64,000 bases of DNA from Zafaria cholistanensis (GCF_008580665.1 NZ_BKDJ01000002.1:195100-259099); one strand, 5' to 3'; positions 16,592 through 25,835 are shown, counted from the first letter of the stretch. The notes: generated from the sequence alone by a model not told the origin. Numbers and translations: made by a program.

Positions 16592-17503
16592 ATGCCCCGC
16601 TTCATCCCCATCGCAGCCTTAGCTCTTGCCCTCGCGGGCGCCTCCGTTGCCGCCCCCGCCGCCCTCCCGGCAGGCTCCACCGCGGCCGTCGCCGGCGAGG
16701 TTTCCCCCGCTGCCCTCCCGCAGGCCGCGTCCGGGGCCCTGGCCATCGAGCGGACGGGCCTGGCGGCTGAGGCATCCACCGCTGTGACGGGGTCGATCGC
16801 GGCCAAGTACCAGACCAAGGTCGGCACGCGGCTCTACTCCAGCGCCAGCGGAACCCAAAAGCTCGCCTCCGTCCCGGCCGACTACACGGTGTCCACCCGG
16901 ACGGACAAGAAGAGCAGCAACGGCACGCGCGTCCAGGTCCAGTACCAGTCCAAGACCGGCTGGATCACGCTCTCGAAGGTCTCCAAGGTGCCCCTGTCCA
17001 CCCCGCTCGGCAAGCTCTCCTGGAAGGCCTCCGCCTCCAAGAACATTGCCCGGTGGTGCGCCGGGGTGCCGATCGACACCAGCGTTGACTACATGAACCA
17101 GGCCACGGCGAGCGTGAGCACGTCCAACGGCAGGCGCACGGTCGCCGAGAAGATCCACCTGTCCACGAAGACCCCGTGGGGAACCGCCCTGGATCCGAAC
17201 CATCCGCTGGCTGTCTCCATCCAGTACCACGAGTGCGGGCACATCATGCAGTACCGGGCGTACAACTACGACTTCGCAGCCCTCAAGCGCGCCATGGACA
17301 AGGTGTACGGCGCCTCCGGCAACACCGCCGGCGGCGTCGAGCACATGGCCGACTGCATCGCTGAGGCCCTGGGCGCCAAGCGCAGGGGCACCGAAACCCT
17401 CAGCAACGGCTCCACCCGGACCTGGGTCTCCGGCTACGGCGGCACGTGCACCTCCACGCACCTGGCCGCGGCCAAGAAGATCATCGCCGGCGACAGGGTC
17501 TAG
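16592..17503 (+). CDS. Secreted protein with SH3-like domain and HExxH motif (copy 1)
   Basis: I do not recognise a named family. The 303-aa product has a signal peptide (hydrophobic residues 5-30), an SH3b-like segment (about 86-147; KVGTRLYSSASGTQKL, then TGWITLSKV) and a C-terminal part with HECGH at 213-217, the zinc-binding pattern of metallopeptidases. A conserved VEHMADC about 33 residues later (E250) could supply the third ligand, as in gluzincins. Four cysteines (W-C-A-G; HEC; ADC; GTC) may form disulfides. GGAAGG lies 7 nt before the ATG. The next gene is a diverged copy. A cell-wall-attached zinc peptidase is the best guess. Confidence 0.8.
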   Translation: MPRFIPIAALALALAGASVAAPAALPAGSTAAVAGEVSPAALPQAASGALAIERTGLAAEASTAVTGSIAAKYQTKVGTRLYSSASGTQKLASVPADYTVSTRTDKKSSNGTRVQVQYQSKTGWITLSKVSKVPLSTPLGKLSWKASASKNIARWCAGVPIDTSVDYMNQATASVSTSNGRRTVAEKIHLSTKTPWGTALDPNHPLAVSIQYHECGHIMQYRAYNYDFAALKRAMDKVYGASGNTAGGVEHMADCIAEALGAKRRGTETLSNGSTRTWVSGYGGTCTSTHLAAAKKIIAGDRV

Positions 17504-17510
17504 CGGACCC

Positions 17511-17550
17511 GGTTCCCCTCCGGGCCGGCGCGCCGGCCCGGAGGGGAACC
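17511..17550. terminator. 40-bp perfect palindrome after secreted protein 1
   Basis: The 40-bp sequence 17511-17550 is exactly self-complementary (20-bp arms, no spacer) and begins 7 bp after the stop codon. It is a very strong terminator hairpin, or cruciform, separating the two paralogues. Confidence 0.8.
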
Positions 17551-17563
17551 GCCGGAATGCCCC

Positions 17564-17609
17564 ACGACGCCGGGGGCGGGTTGCGCACGCACCCCGCCCC
17601 CGGCGTCGT
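17564..17609. terminator. Second hairpin between the secreted paralogues
   Basis: Arms of 17 bp (17564-17580 and 17593-17609) enclose a 12-nt loop. With the preceding palindrome it forms a double hairpin, so the second paralogue probably has its own promoter. Confidence 0.6.
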
Positions 17610-17688
17610 TCCGCGTGGGGCGCTTCCCGGGCCCGCATCCGACTGGTGGGCCTGTCCGGCCTCCCCGGCCCTGTGGTAGAAGAAACAG

Positions 17689-18684
17689 GTGGGGGAATTA
17701 TCCGGGCCGCGGTTGCGGCCTACGGGCAGCCCAACCGGCAGCGTCCCGGAGACGCGCCGGCCATCGCCGGCAGGGAGTGGGCTGTCCGCAAAGAACCCGC
17801 GGTGGCCCTGGCCGCTGGCGGGGGCCGTTGCCGTGGCGGCAGCCCTCGCACTGTCTGCGGGACCACTGCTTCCCGCCCCGGCCGTCCATAAGGCGCCCCT
17901 ACGGCCCCCGCTGCCCGCCGCAGCCGGGGCCGGGGAAACCGGTGCCGTGGATCCGGCACCGGCCCTTCCGTGGAAGGATCCGGTCCGGGCCAGGAAGTAC
18001 CAGACCACGGAGGCGGCCACGCTGTACTCGTCCGCGACCGGCCAGAGGAAGCGCGCCTCGATACCAGCCGACTACACCCTCGCCTCGCCCGGTGGCAAGC
18101 TCAGCTCCGACGGCACCCGGGTGCAGGTCCGGTACCGTTCCGAGACCGGCTGGGTGCCGCTGTCCAAAACCATCCGGGTGGCCCTGTCCACGCCGGCGGG
18201 AAAGCTCTCCTGGAAGGACTCGGCGGCCAGGAACGTGGCCCCGTGGTGCGCGGGGGTGAGCATCAGGACCAGCAGCGCCGGCGGCAACTCCGCCCACGTG
18301 GACTGGGCCCGGAACGGGCCAGGGCGGAAGGAGGCCCGCGAGTGGATCAGCCTGGCCACCGTGGCGGGCCGGAACAGGCCGCTGGACCCGAACCATCCGC
18401 TGGCCGTGGCCATCCAGTACCACGAATGCGCCCATATCCTGCAGTACCGGGCGTACGGATACGACGGGGCAGCGCTCAAAGCGGCCATGAACCGGGCCTA
18501 CGGCAGGGACAACGGGATCGAACACATGGCCGACTGCATGGCCGACGTCCTGGGCGCCCGACGCACCGGCACCGATTACCTTCCCGACGGCTCCACCCGG
18601 ATGTGGGTCGCCGGCTATGGCGGGTCCTGCACCGGCGGGCAGTTGGGAGCGGCCCGGAAGCTGATCGCCGGAGAGAGGCCCTAG
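17689..18684 (+). CDS. Secreted protein with SH3-like domain and HExxH motif (copy 2)
   Basis: A 331-aa paralogue of the preceding gene: the same order of N-terminal hydrophobic segment (LAGAVAVAAALALSAG, about 43-58), SH3-like segment (ATLYSSATGQRKRA; TGWVPLSKT) and C-terminal domain with HECAH at 245-249 followed by IEHMADC. The middle region differs (SSAGGNSAHVDW versus the first copy's threonine-rich stretch), so the duplication is old. The GTG start has only a weak AGAAG upstream. The long N-terminus before the hydrophobic part suggests a signal anchor. Function is inferred only as a zinc-binding secreted protein. Confidence 0.75.
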   Translation: MGELSGPRLRPTGSPTGSVPETRRPSPAGSGLSAKNPRWPWPLAGAVAVAAALALSAGPLLPAPAVHKAPLRPPLPAAAGAGETGAVDPAPALPWKDPVRARKYQTTEAATLYSSATGQRKRASIPADYTLASPGGKLSSDGTRVQVRYRSETGWVPLSKTIRVALSTPAGKLSWKDSAARNVAPWCAGVSIRTSSAGGNSAHVDWARNGPGRKEAREWISLATVAGRNRPLDPNHPLAVAIQYHECAHILQYRAYGYDGAALKAAMNRAYGRDNGIEHMADCMADVLGARRTGTDYLPDGSTRMWVAGYGGSCTGGQLGAARKLIAGERP

Positions 18685-18804
18685 CGGGAGGGCCTTGCGG
18701 GGTGCAGCCCAGCGGGGAACCCAGTGGGGCGGGCTCCTGGCCGGAGCATCCGGAAAGCACCCGGGTCCTGCGCCGCGGCAGGGTTCTTGGGTGGAACGGC
18801 GCCG

Positions 18805-19584
18805 CTAGCCGCCGACGATCTCCAACTGGAGTGCGTAGGCCGCCACCAGGGCCCGCTCCAACTCTTCCACTGTGGTTCCGGGGACCAGGTCCTCCGCCGC
18901 GCCGGCCGTGCGCGGGTCAAACGGCAGCCCCAGGGAGTCGTACACGTCGGTCAGGACGGAGCGGATGGGGGCGGAGTCCTCCACCACAAACACTGAGGAA
19001 AACAGCCACGCTCCGGCAACCACGCGCTGGGCCGTGCCCACCAGCTTCACCGCGCCTGCCGGCACCACCCGCGGCCCCGGGCGGGGCCCGCCCGCCTCCC
19101 GAGAGGACTCGGCGGCGGCGGGCAGTCCGTGGACGCTGTACTCGCCGGGGCAGTACTCCCCCGGAATTTCGCCGACGCCCGCGTCAAGGCCCAGCGAGCG
19201 CAGCGTCGAGGCGTACAGTTCCCCCAGGATCCGGAAGCGCTCCTGGTGCCCCATCATCGCTTCGGCGGCCGGTTCCACATGGTCCACGATCAGCGTCCCG
19301 CGGTGGTAGGCGGCAGCACGCCCGCCGGCTTTGCGCACCACCGGGGCGAACCCTGCCGCCGCGGCGGCCTCGGCCGCGGCGGAGTAGCCGGGCAGGCGCA
19401 CGTCGCGCTGGCCGAAGGCAAGGGTCGGTTCGGGACGGTACATCCGCAGCGTCGGCGGCCGTTCGCCGGAGCGCACCTGCCCCAGCAGTTCAATGCCTGC
19501 GTGCAGGTCCTCCGCAGGGTCCCCGGAGGCCCCGGTCCGCCAGAGGGTCAGCGGGGCTTCGGAGCCCGGATTCCACAAACTCAT
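18805..19584 (-). CDS. Lipoate--protein ligase family protein
   Basis: A 259-aa protein of the biotin/lipoate A/B ligase fold, which transfers lipoyl or octanoyl groups to carrier domains of 2-oxoacid dehydrogenases or GcvH. Visible signatures are the RKAGGRAAAYHRGTLIV stretch, matching the RRxxGGxxVxHxxG motif of the fold, and the catalytic-type lysine in AGAVKLVGTAQRV. The family is clear, but which acyl donor it uses, or whether it is a transferase or an amidotransferase, is not. Two 56-bp repeats lie between its start and the upstream amidase gene. Confidence 0.82.
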   Translation of the reverse strand: MSLWNPGSEAPLTLWRTGASGDPAEDLHAGIELLGQVRSGERPPTLRMYRPEPTLAFGQRDVRLPGYSAAAEAAAAAGFAPVVRKAGGRAAAYHRGTLIVDHVEPAAEAMMGHQERFRILGELYASTLRSLGLDAGVGEIPGEYCPGEYSVHGLPAAAESSREAGGPRPGPRVVPAGAVKLVGTAQRVVAGAWLFSSVFVVEDSAPIRSVLTDVYDSLGLPFDPRTAGAAEDLVPGTTVEELERALVAAYALQLEIVGG

Positions 19585-19596
19585 GGAACCCAGTTT

Positions 19597-19714
19597 ATGG
19601 GCCGAGGGCCCCGGGCCGAGCGCCAGCGAGGCGCGGGAGGCCCATGAACGTTATGGGCCGAGGGCCCCGGGCCGAGCGCCAGCGAGGCGCGGGAGGCCCA
19701 TGAACGTTATGGGC
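19597..19714. repeat. 56-bp direct repeat x 2 with internal dyads (REP-like)
   Basis: Two identical 56-bp units (19597-19652, 19653-19708) begin ATGGGCC and end near GGCCCAT, followed by ATGGGC of a third. Each junction forms GGCCCAT-GAACGTT-ATGGGCC, so units can fold singly or pair. The array begins 5 bp past the amidase stop codon (19719-19721) and ends upstream of the lipoate-ligase start. It resembles a REP/BIME-type element; no transposase is near. Confidence 0.85.
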
Positions 19715-19718
19715 CCGG

Positions 19719-22610
19719 TCAGCGCGCGGCGATGATCCGGCTGACCTTGGCAGTCTTGTTGTCCAGCGTCCTGACCGTGATGGTTCCGGAGAACGTGGAC
19801 GGCAGCTCCACCGTGTAGCGGACCCTGTCCCTGGCCCTGTCCCTGGTGGAGGACAGGTCGATCGTCCCGACCCGCCGCGTGCCGGCGTAGACGGCAATCC
19901 GGCCGTAGCCGCTTCCGCGCGCGGCGACGACCTGCACGCCCCTGGCGTCCCGCACTCCGCCCAGCCTGAGCCAGGCGCCCTTGGTCCGGGAACGGTAGGC
20001 CTTGTCAGCATAGAAATCGGGGCCGGTGGCCACCCTCCAGCTGCTGGAGCGCTTCAGGGACTCCATCAGCGGCGTGCGGGTGAGGGCGGCGAAACTGGCC
20101 CGCGGGGAGGATCCGCCAAAGCGGCTGACCGCCCGGACGCCTACCTGTACCGTCTCGCCGTTCCGGACGGGGACGTCCAGGCTGGTTGCGGTGGTGGTGG
20201 CGATCCTGGTCCAGGAGGACGGCATTGCCTCGCCGTGGGCGGCCCGCCTGGCCCACACCGTGTACCTGGCCGCGTCCTTCTGCGGCTTCCAGGAAAACGC
20301 CGCCGCACGGGACAGCAGGAACCGGGAGGGTCCGGAAGACAGGGCCGGTTTGGCCGCCGGAGCAATCCGTGTTCCCGGCGGCGCGGCGGCCGCGGCGCGC
20401 GGCAGCGCGATCCCGGCGACCTTCACCCCCGGTCCGCCGGCCACCAGCGTGAGCGTTCCCGCGCTGCCGGAGGGCAGCGCCAGGGTCTTGGTCACGTAAT
20501 CCCCGGAGGGCGGGAAGGACAGGGTGCCGACCTGGGTGCCCCCCACCTTCACGGAGAGGCTGGCCGGGGCCGTGCCGGACAGTGCCGTGACGCTGACGCG
20601 GGCGGTTCCGCGGGTACCGGCCACACCCAGCGTTGCGTTGGATCCATTGGCGGTGAAGGCGATTCCCCCGGGGGCGCCGGGGTCCGTGCTCCGCCTCCAA
20701 TGGGAGGCCTTGACCTGCGATTCCAGGGAGACGCCCCGGGTGGCCTGTCCCAGCTTGGTGATGGCGCCGGTGCGGCCGGAGGAATCGAGGGCGCGCACCC
20801 CATAGACAATGGTCTCCCCCGCTTCCAGGGGGAGTTTCGCCGTCGTGCCCGTGGTGGTGCGCCCGGCCCGCCAGATGCGCCCGTCGGTGAAGGATTCCCC
20901 GTGCAGCGCCCCGCGGTACATCACCTGGTAGGCCACGGCCCGGTCCACCGGCTTCCATTCCAGCCGCACGGTGCCGGCCGCGGTGACGGCGGCCGGGGTG
21001 ACGGCGGCCGGGGCGGGAGCCGCGAGCGCGTCCCCGGCCTTGCCGTACCTGGCGGTCGCCGCCTTGATCCTCCGGGCCACGTCCTGGCGGATGGAGCCAA
21101 GCTTCGGGTAGAGGTACCGGCCCGGGCAGGCGGTCTGGTTGGTGTCGCGGTGGCCCAGCACCACGGGAACCCGCACCCGGGTGCCGTCCTGGGCGCGCGC
21201 GGTGGAGGGACCGGCGACGGTGGTGGTCAGCGTGGTCCTGCCCGTCACGTCCAGGTTGTACTGGTAGCCCTTCCAGGCCAGCACCTTGGCCAGCGCGCCC
21301 ACCGCGGCCGGGGGCGGGGCGGCGATGTCGAAGTTGCCCAGCATCGAGACGCCGATGGTTTCGGCGTTGTACCCGCCGGCCTGCGCGCCGACCGTCAGTT
21401 GGGTGAGCGCGCCGCGGCGACCCTCGTAGATGGTGCCGAAGCGGTCGACCAGGAACTGGTATCCGATGTCGTCCCACCCCAGCGACCTGGTGTGGTAGTC
21501 GTAGATCGCGCGGATCTGCTGGTAGGCCTGGGCCCTGGTGTAGTTGTTGGAACTGGCCGTGTGGTGCACATACATGGCCTTCAGCCGGAGGGAGCGGCGG
21601 TCCGTGGTGTCGGACTGGGATTCGTTGGCTCCCCACTGGGCCCTGGTGACGAGGGCCGGCCTCAGCGCGGCGCCGTCCACGGAGGCGGGCAGCTTCGCGT
21701 CAAGGGCGGTGGAGGCCGCAGAGGCGGAAACCGCGTACGACGCCGGCAGTGCGGTGACCGTCCCGGTCCCGGCATTCCCGGTGCCGGCCGGGACGGCCAC
21801 GGCGGTGCCGGCCGGGGCCGGTTCAAGCCGGCCGTCGGTGGCGGCGGTGCCGGCCGAGACGAGGCTGATGGACAGGTCCGCCGGGGCCTGGCCGGTGGCC
21901 GTGAGCACCCGGGCCTGGACGCCGTCGGCCCCAAGGGTCAGGACGGGGTCGGTTCCGGCCTTCGCCGTGCGGGATCCGGGGCCCTCGCCGGTACTGCCGG
22001 GCAGCACCTCAAGGCTCATCCACCCGGACCATTCGCCGTCCTCGCGCACCCGCAACGCCGCTTCGAGGACCCGGTTGCCGGCTTCCGCGCTCCAGGTCAG
22101 GCCGGCTGCGGTGAAGCCGGGCGTGGCGCGCGGCGCGGTCAGAGCCGCGAGCTGGCCGTCGTCGGACGGGTCCGCCTCGGCCGCCGGCCCCGCCGGAGGA
22201 GGATCCTGGAGGGGGCGCTCCGGCAGCGGGAGCGCGGCAGCGGCGTCCTGCGGGATGGCGCCGGTAAGGGGCTCGGCCTCGGCACGGGCCGCCCGGGAGC
22301 GGGCCGCCTGCCCGTCCACCCCGTCGACCGGGAGTTCGCGCACGCCCTGGCCGTCCACGGGCGCGGCCTCCTCCACCGGAACCCCCTCGGCCGGGACTTC
22401 CTCAGCCGGGACTTCCTCAGCCGGGACTTCCTCAGCCGGGGCCCCCTCAGCCGGGGCCCCCTCGATAGCGGAAGCTGCGGGGGCGGCCCGTGCCGGTGCC
22501 GCCGGCCCCGGCACGGCGAGCAGGGCCGCGGCCAGAACCGTGGCCAGGGCGGTGGGCAGCAGGGCCGGGCGGCGGAACCTGCCGGACGCCGGCTCGGAAA
22601 GGCGAGTCAT
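19719..22610 (-). CDS. Secreted N-acetylmuramoyl-L-alanine amidase, PGRP type, with Fn3-like repeats
   Basis: A 963-aa exported peptidoglycan amidase. It has a signal peptide (hydrophobic 15-43), then a Pro/Glu/Ala-rich linker with five pentapeptide repeats near residues 49-73, then an N-terminal beta domain, then the amidase_2/PGRP domain at about 340-505. That domain shows zinc-site features YVHHTA, GWDDIGYQFLVDRFG and GHRDTNQTACPGRYLY. C-terminally there are two Fn3-like modules (LEWKPVDRAVAYQVMY; FSWKPQKDAARYTVWA) and beta modules. It probably cuts the amide bond between MurNAc and the stem peptide, in wall turnover or competition. The repeats are coded by 15-bp units at 22391-22465. Confidence 0.92.
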   Translation of the reverse strand: MTRLSEPASGRFRRPALLPTALATVLAAALLAVPGPAAPARAAPAASAIEGAPAEGAPAEEVPAEEVPAEEVPAEGVPVEEAAPVDGQGVRELPVDGVDGQAARSRAARAEAEPLTGAIPQDAAAALPLPERPLQDPPPAGPAAEADPSDDGQLAALTAPRATPGFTAAGLTWSAEAGNRVLEAALRVREDGEWSGWMSLEVLPGSTGEGPGSRTAKAGTDPVLTLGADGVQARVLTATGQAPADLSISLVSAGTAATDGRLEPAPAGTAVAVPAGTGNAGTGTVTALPASYAVSASAASTALDAKLPASVDGAALRPALVTRAQWGANESQSDTTDRRSLRLKAMYVHHTASSNNYTRAQAYQQIRAIYDYHTRSLGWDDIGYQFLVDRFGTIYEGRRGALTQLTVGAQAGGYNAETIGVSMLGNFDIAAPPPAAVGALAKVLAWKGYQYNLDVTGRTTLTTTVAGPSTARAQDGTRVRVPVVLGHRDTNQTACPGRYLYPKLGSIRQDVARRIKAATARYGKAGDALAAPAPAAVTPAAVTAAGTVRLEWKPVDRAVAYQVMYRGALHGESFTDGRIWRAGRTTTGTTAKLPLEAGETIVYGVRALDSSGRTGAITKLGQATRGVSLESQVKASHWRRSTDPGAPGGIAFTANGSNATLGVAGTRGTARVSVTALSGTAPASLSVKVGGTQVGTLSFPPSGDYVTKTLALPSGSAGTLTLVAGGPGVKVAGIALPRAAAAAPPGTRIAPAAKPALSSGPSRFLLSRAAAFSWKPQKDAARYTVWARRAAHGEAMPSSWTRIATTTATSLDVPVRNGETVQVGVRAVSRFGGSSPRASFAALTRTPLMESLKRSSSWRVATGPDFYADKAYRSRTKGAWLRLGGVRDARGVQVVAARGSGYGRIAVYAGTRRVGTIDLSSTRDRARDRVRYTVELPSTFSGTITVRTLDNKTAKVSRIIAAR
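22391..22465. repeat. Coding tandem repeat, 15 bp x 5, in amidase linker
   Basis: Five 15-bp units (three GCCGGGACTTCCTCA, two GCCGGGGCCCCCTCA/G on the plus strand) encode PAEEV/PAEGA pentapeptides in the linker behind the amidase signal peptide. The linker length is likely variable between strains. Confidence 0.9.
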
Positions 22611-22689
22611 GCCCCGAAGCTTACAGATTCCCCCAAATCGGCCACAGGGGGCGGACGCATTTATTCGGACCTGTCAAAAGCCCCCGGGA

Positions 22690-23523
22690 CTAGGCGCCCC
22701 GCTCGGGCATGGGCCGCACCGTCAGGATCTGTTCGCTGCGCCCGAAAGGACCCTCGACGTCGTGCAGGACCGCCGAAGTCAGGCCAATGCCGTCGGTCCC
22801 ATAGGTCTGCCGGGCGGCCAGGCCCAGCCATTCGCCCACCGGGGCACGGTGCATGTGGATCTGCAGGTCCACGTTCGGGAACATCCAGGACACCGGTCCC
22901 GGCCCCATTCGCGGCGCGACGCCGTTGGCGGTGTCGACCAAGCCCATCAGGCGCACCAGGTCGGAGGTGGGCAGGCCGTCGACCATCTCGCGCGGCGAGC
23001 GCAGCCAGACCACGCCCCGGCCGGGCCGGTGGCCCGGTTCCACCCGGAAATCCAGCGACCGGATGAATCCGCCCGGCCAGGAGGACATGCCTTCCCACTC
23101 CGGCAGGTCTTCCGGGTGGGTGACGGAGCGGTCCTCGACGGCGGCGACGGGGGCCGAGTCGAGCGTCTTGAGCCGCCAGGCGCGGGCCAGGACCGCGCTC
23201 CTGCCCTGGCAGACCATTTCCGCCTCGATCAGTTCGATGGTGCGTCCCGGCCGGACCATGCGGGTGCGCACCTCCAGTTCGCCGGCGTGGATGACCCCGA
23301 GGATGTCCAGGCTGATGCGGGCCATCCGCATCTCGGGCCGCGGCTGGAACAGTTCCAGTTCGTGCGTGAGCAGCCCGGTCGCGGCGGCCATGTGCTGCTC
23401 GGCGGGGTTCCAGGCTCCCTGGGTGTGGGCTGAGGAGTGGTAGCGGCTCCCACCCAGCCCCTGGTAGTAGGCCTCGGTCCGGGCGAACGGGGGCTCCTGC
23501 CCCTGCTGGACGGTCGTGGTCAA
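22690..23523 (-). CDS. Acyl-CoA thioesterase-like (hotdog fold) protein
   Basis: A 277-aa double-hotdog thioesterase-family protein. Typical segments are the N-terminal AYYQGLGGSRYHSSAHTQGAW, MRMARISLDILGVIHAGELEV, RPGRTIELIEAEMV, and C-terminal WMFPNVDLQIHMHRAPVGEWLGL. Such proteins hydrolyse acyl-CoA esters; the substrate is unknown. I chose a TTG start at 23521-23523 because AAGGAG lies 8 nt upstream. Reading further upstream in frame gives an unrelated sequence. It stands alone between the amidase and the DUF5671 gene. Confidence 0.8.
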   Translation of the reverse strand: MTTTVQQGQEPPFARTEAYYQGLGGSRYHSSAHTQGAWNPAEQHMAAATGLLTHELELFQPRPEMRMARISLDILGVIHAGELEVRTRMVRPGRTIELIEAEMVCQGRSAVLARAWRLKTLDSAPVAAVEDRSVTHPEDLPEWEGMSSWPGGFIRSLDFRVEPGHRPGRGVVWLRSPREMVDGLPTSDLVRLMGLVDTANGVAPRMGPGPVSWMFPNVDLQIHMHRAPVGEWLGLAARQTYGTDGIGLTSAVLHDVEGPFGRSEQILTVRPMPERGA

Positions 23524-23727
23524 TGCGGCGCTCCTTGCCTCAAGGTCGGGGACCCCAAAATGGTGGAGATCAACAGTCCGGGCCCCCTGCACCGGCCTCC
23601 AGCACCGGGCTCCAACATCGGGTCCTCCCGGCCGGGGCACCCGGGACGGGTCCGGCCCGGTTTCCCCTTCCCTGCCCCACTCTATCCGCGGGCGCGGGTG
23701 TCCGGCAGGAGGCTGCGGCCGGAGTGC

Positions 23728-25374
23728 CTAGCGGTGCAGTGCAATCACTTCGATCCGCTCCCCGGGTCCGGCCAGGACCAGCACGTCGCGTGCCTCCACG
23801 CCCCCGAGGGCGCGGGCGAGCGCCTCGGTGCCCGGGCCGGCGTCGGGACCTCCCCCGGCGGGGCGGGCGGCGGTCCGCCACACGGTGACCTCGGCCCCGG
23901 TGGCTTCCGTGATGGCACGGGCCAGCGGGCCGGCGTCGGAACCGGTCACCAGGACGGCCCGGGCAATGGTGCGCGGGCGGGCCGCAGCCGCCGGGGCGAG
24001 TGCGGCGCGGTCGCTGCGCCAGATGGCGAAGTGGTACCCGGCCACCAGGCCGGTGGCGGCCAGCAGGCCCAGCGGGGCCCGAATCCTGTCCACCAGGCCG
24101 GTGCCGGAGGCGTCCTCGAGCAGGAACTCGAACACGCGGTATCCCACCACCAGCAGCGCGATCAGGGCCACCACCGCACTGGCCCCGAACACCACCACCA
24201 GGTAGATGCGCCGTCCGGCGGGGTCCGCGGCGGCGGCCGGTTTCCAGGCCAGCCACCAGGCGGGGCCGCCGACCAGCAGCGAGGCCAGTCCGCCGAGCAG
24301 CAGGGTCCGCGGATCCTCCCCGGCCAGCGGGGTGGTGGCCAGGGCCAGCGCGGCATTGAGGACGACGCCGATGCCCGAGGCCGCGGCGGCCAGGGCCGCC
24401 CCGGAGACCAGCAGCCTGGCCGCATCCCGGACCGTCCCGGAGTGCCCCCGGGCGGCGAGGTGGTGGTAGCGCCATACCAGCAGGCCCACGGACGCCGCGG
24501 CCAGTCCGCCCGGAAGGGGGGACAGCAGGGTGTGGAGGGGGTCGGTGCGGTCGAACGCCACCCGCAGCAGGACGTACACGGCCACCCCGGCCCCGGCCAG
24601 GGCCGTGATGGCCGCGGCCGTGATGCCCAGGACGGCCAGGGCGACGTCGGCCAGCCGGGTGCTCAGGCCGCGGGCACCTTCGCGCATCCAGTGCCACCGC
24701 CAGATGGCCAGGCCACCGAGGGCCCAGACGCAGGATTCCAGGGTGGGGATCCACCAGGGCCGTCCGAGGCCGGATTGGGCCGCGGCCGCGGCGGTGGCGG
24801 CCGCGAAGACGCCCTCCAGGGCTGCGGCAGTGGCCCCGGCGCCCAGGACCAGGCCGAAGGCCGTCCCGGCGACCGCCGGAACATCGGCCAGGCGCAGCGG
24901 CCCCTTGGAGGGGTGGCGCCACATCTGGCGGTGCCAGAGCCAGACGGCGGCCCATACCAGCCCGCTGGCCAGTGCCGGCCGCCAGGCTGGCGTCCCCCCG
25001 CCCACGAGCGAGGCCGCGGCCTCCAGCAGGTTGGAGGCCGCGGCGACCAGCGACACCACGTAGATGCCGGAGAGGTACAGCCCCCAGGCGAGGGCGGAAC
25101 GCTCGGCCGGCTCCGCGAGGCGCCGCCATACGGCCCACCAGAGGACGGCGGCCAGCGGGCCGCCGATGAGGGTGAAGGCAAGCGAGCGGGCCAGGCCCGC
25201 CGTGTCACTGCCGGCAAATTCGTTGCCGAGGGCAAGGAGGCGCCCGAGCAGTCCGCCCAGTCCGCCGGCGGCAATGGCCACGAGCGCGAAAAGCAGAAGG
25301 TAGACGACCAGGCGGCGCACCGTTGGCTGGGTGGTGCCGGCGCTCGGCCCGGGGCCGGGGCGCGCGCCGCTCAC
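23728..25374 (-). CDS. DUF5671 multi-repeat membrane protein
   Basis: A 548-aa membrane protein with about ten hydrophobic helices arranged as repeated two-helix DUF5671 units (for example RRLVVYLLLFALVAIAAGG; ARLLVSGAALAAAASGIG; RRIYLVVVFGASAVVALI) and a soluble C-terminal tail of about 100 residues. The function is unknown; it resembles sensory or scaffold membrane proteins. The GTG start overlaps the TGA of the upstream gene (GTGA), so the two are co-translated. Confidence 0.75.
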   Translation of the reverse strand: MSGARPGPGPSAGTTQPTVRRLVVYLLLFALVAIAAGGLGGLLGRLLALGNEFAGSDTAGLARSLAFTLIGGPLAAVLWWAVWRRLAEPAERSALAWGLYLSGIYVVSLVAAASNLLEAAASLVGGGTPAWRPALASGLVWAAVWLWHRQMWRHPSKGPLRLADVPAVAGTAFGLVLGAGATAAALEGVFAAATAAAAAQSGLGRPWWIPTLESCVWALGGLAIWRWHWMREGARGLSTRLADVALAVLGITAAAITALAGAGVAVYVLLRVAFDRTDPLHTLLSPLPGGLAAASVGLLVWRYHHLAARGHSGTVRDAARLLVSGAALAAAASGIGVVLNAALALATTPLAGEDPRTLLLGGLASLLVGGPAWWLAWKPAAAADPAGRRIYLVVVFGASAVVALIALLVVGYRVFEFLLEDASGTGLVDRIRAPLGLLAATGLVAGYHFAIWRSDRAALAPAAAARPRTIARAVLVTGSDAGPLARAITEATGAEVTVWRTAARPAGGGPDAGPGTEALARALGGVEARDVLVLAGPGERIEVIALHR

Positions 25375-25835
25375 CGGGTCACCGCGCCGCTGCCGCAGAT
25401 GGCCAGCTGCCAGGGCGCAGTGTCGATCAGCCACCGCCCGTCCACCCTGGCCAGGTCGAAGACGTCGTCGTAGGCGTATTCGGAGGGACCGAAAGGTCCG
25501 CCCTCGGCGGAGGACACCAGGGAGACCTTCACGTCAGCGGTGTCTTCGCGGACCGTGGTGGAGACCAGGACCACGCGCAGGTTTTCGGGGGCGGGGTGTT
25601 CCCCGTGGCGGCAGCCCCTCCGGGCAGCCTCGGTCAGGTAGGTGGCCGCGGCGGCTTCGTCCCCCTCGATCACGGCCGCGGCATAGCGCTGCACGACGCC
25701 CTCGGGCGTGGACTCGTCCAGCAGCACCGGCTCCCCCCGCGCGAAAACCAGCACCAGGGACAGGACCACCAGCGCGGCGACCGCGGCCAGGATGGCAAGC
25801 AGCACACGGTCCGGTTTTTTGGGTGTTGCGTTCAT
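25371..25835 (-). CDS. Membrane-anchored hypothetical protein (NTF2-like ectodomain)
   Basis: A 154-aa protein with one N-terminal transmembrane helix (VLLAILAAVAALVVLSLVLVF, residues 11-31) and an extracytoplasmic domain whose pattern (GVVQRYAAAVIEGDEAAAATYL ... VDGRWLIDTAP) is typical of NTF2-like lumazine-binding folds. I do not recognise a specific family. It is translationally coupled to the DUF5671 membrane protein, suggesting one complex. Confidence 0.72.
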   Translation of the reverse strand: MNATPKKPDRVLLAILAAVAALVVLSLVLVFARGEPVLLDESTPEGVVQRYAAAVIEGDEAAAATYLTEAARRGCRHGEHPAPENLRVVLVSTTVREDTADVKVSLVSSAEGGPFGPSEYAYDDVFDLARVDGRWLIDTAPWQLAICGSGAVTR

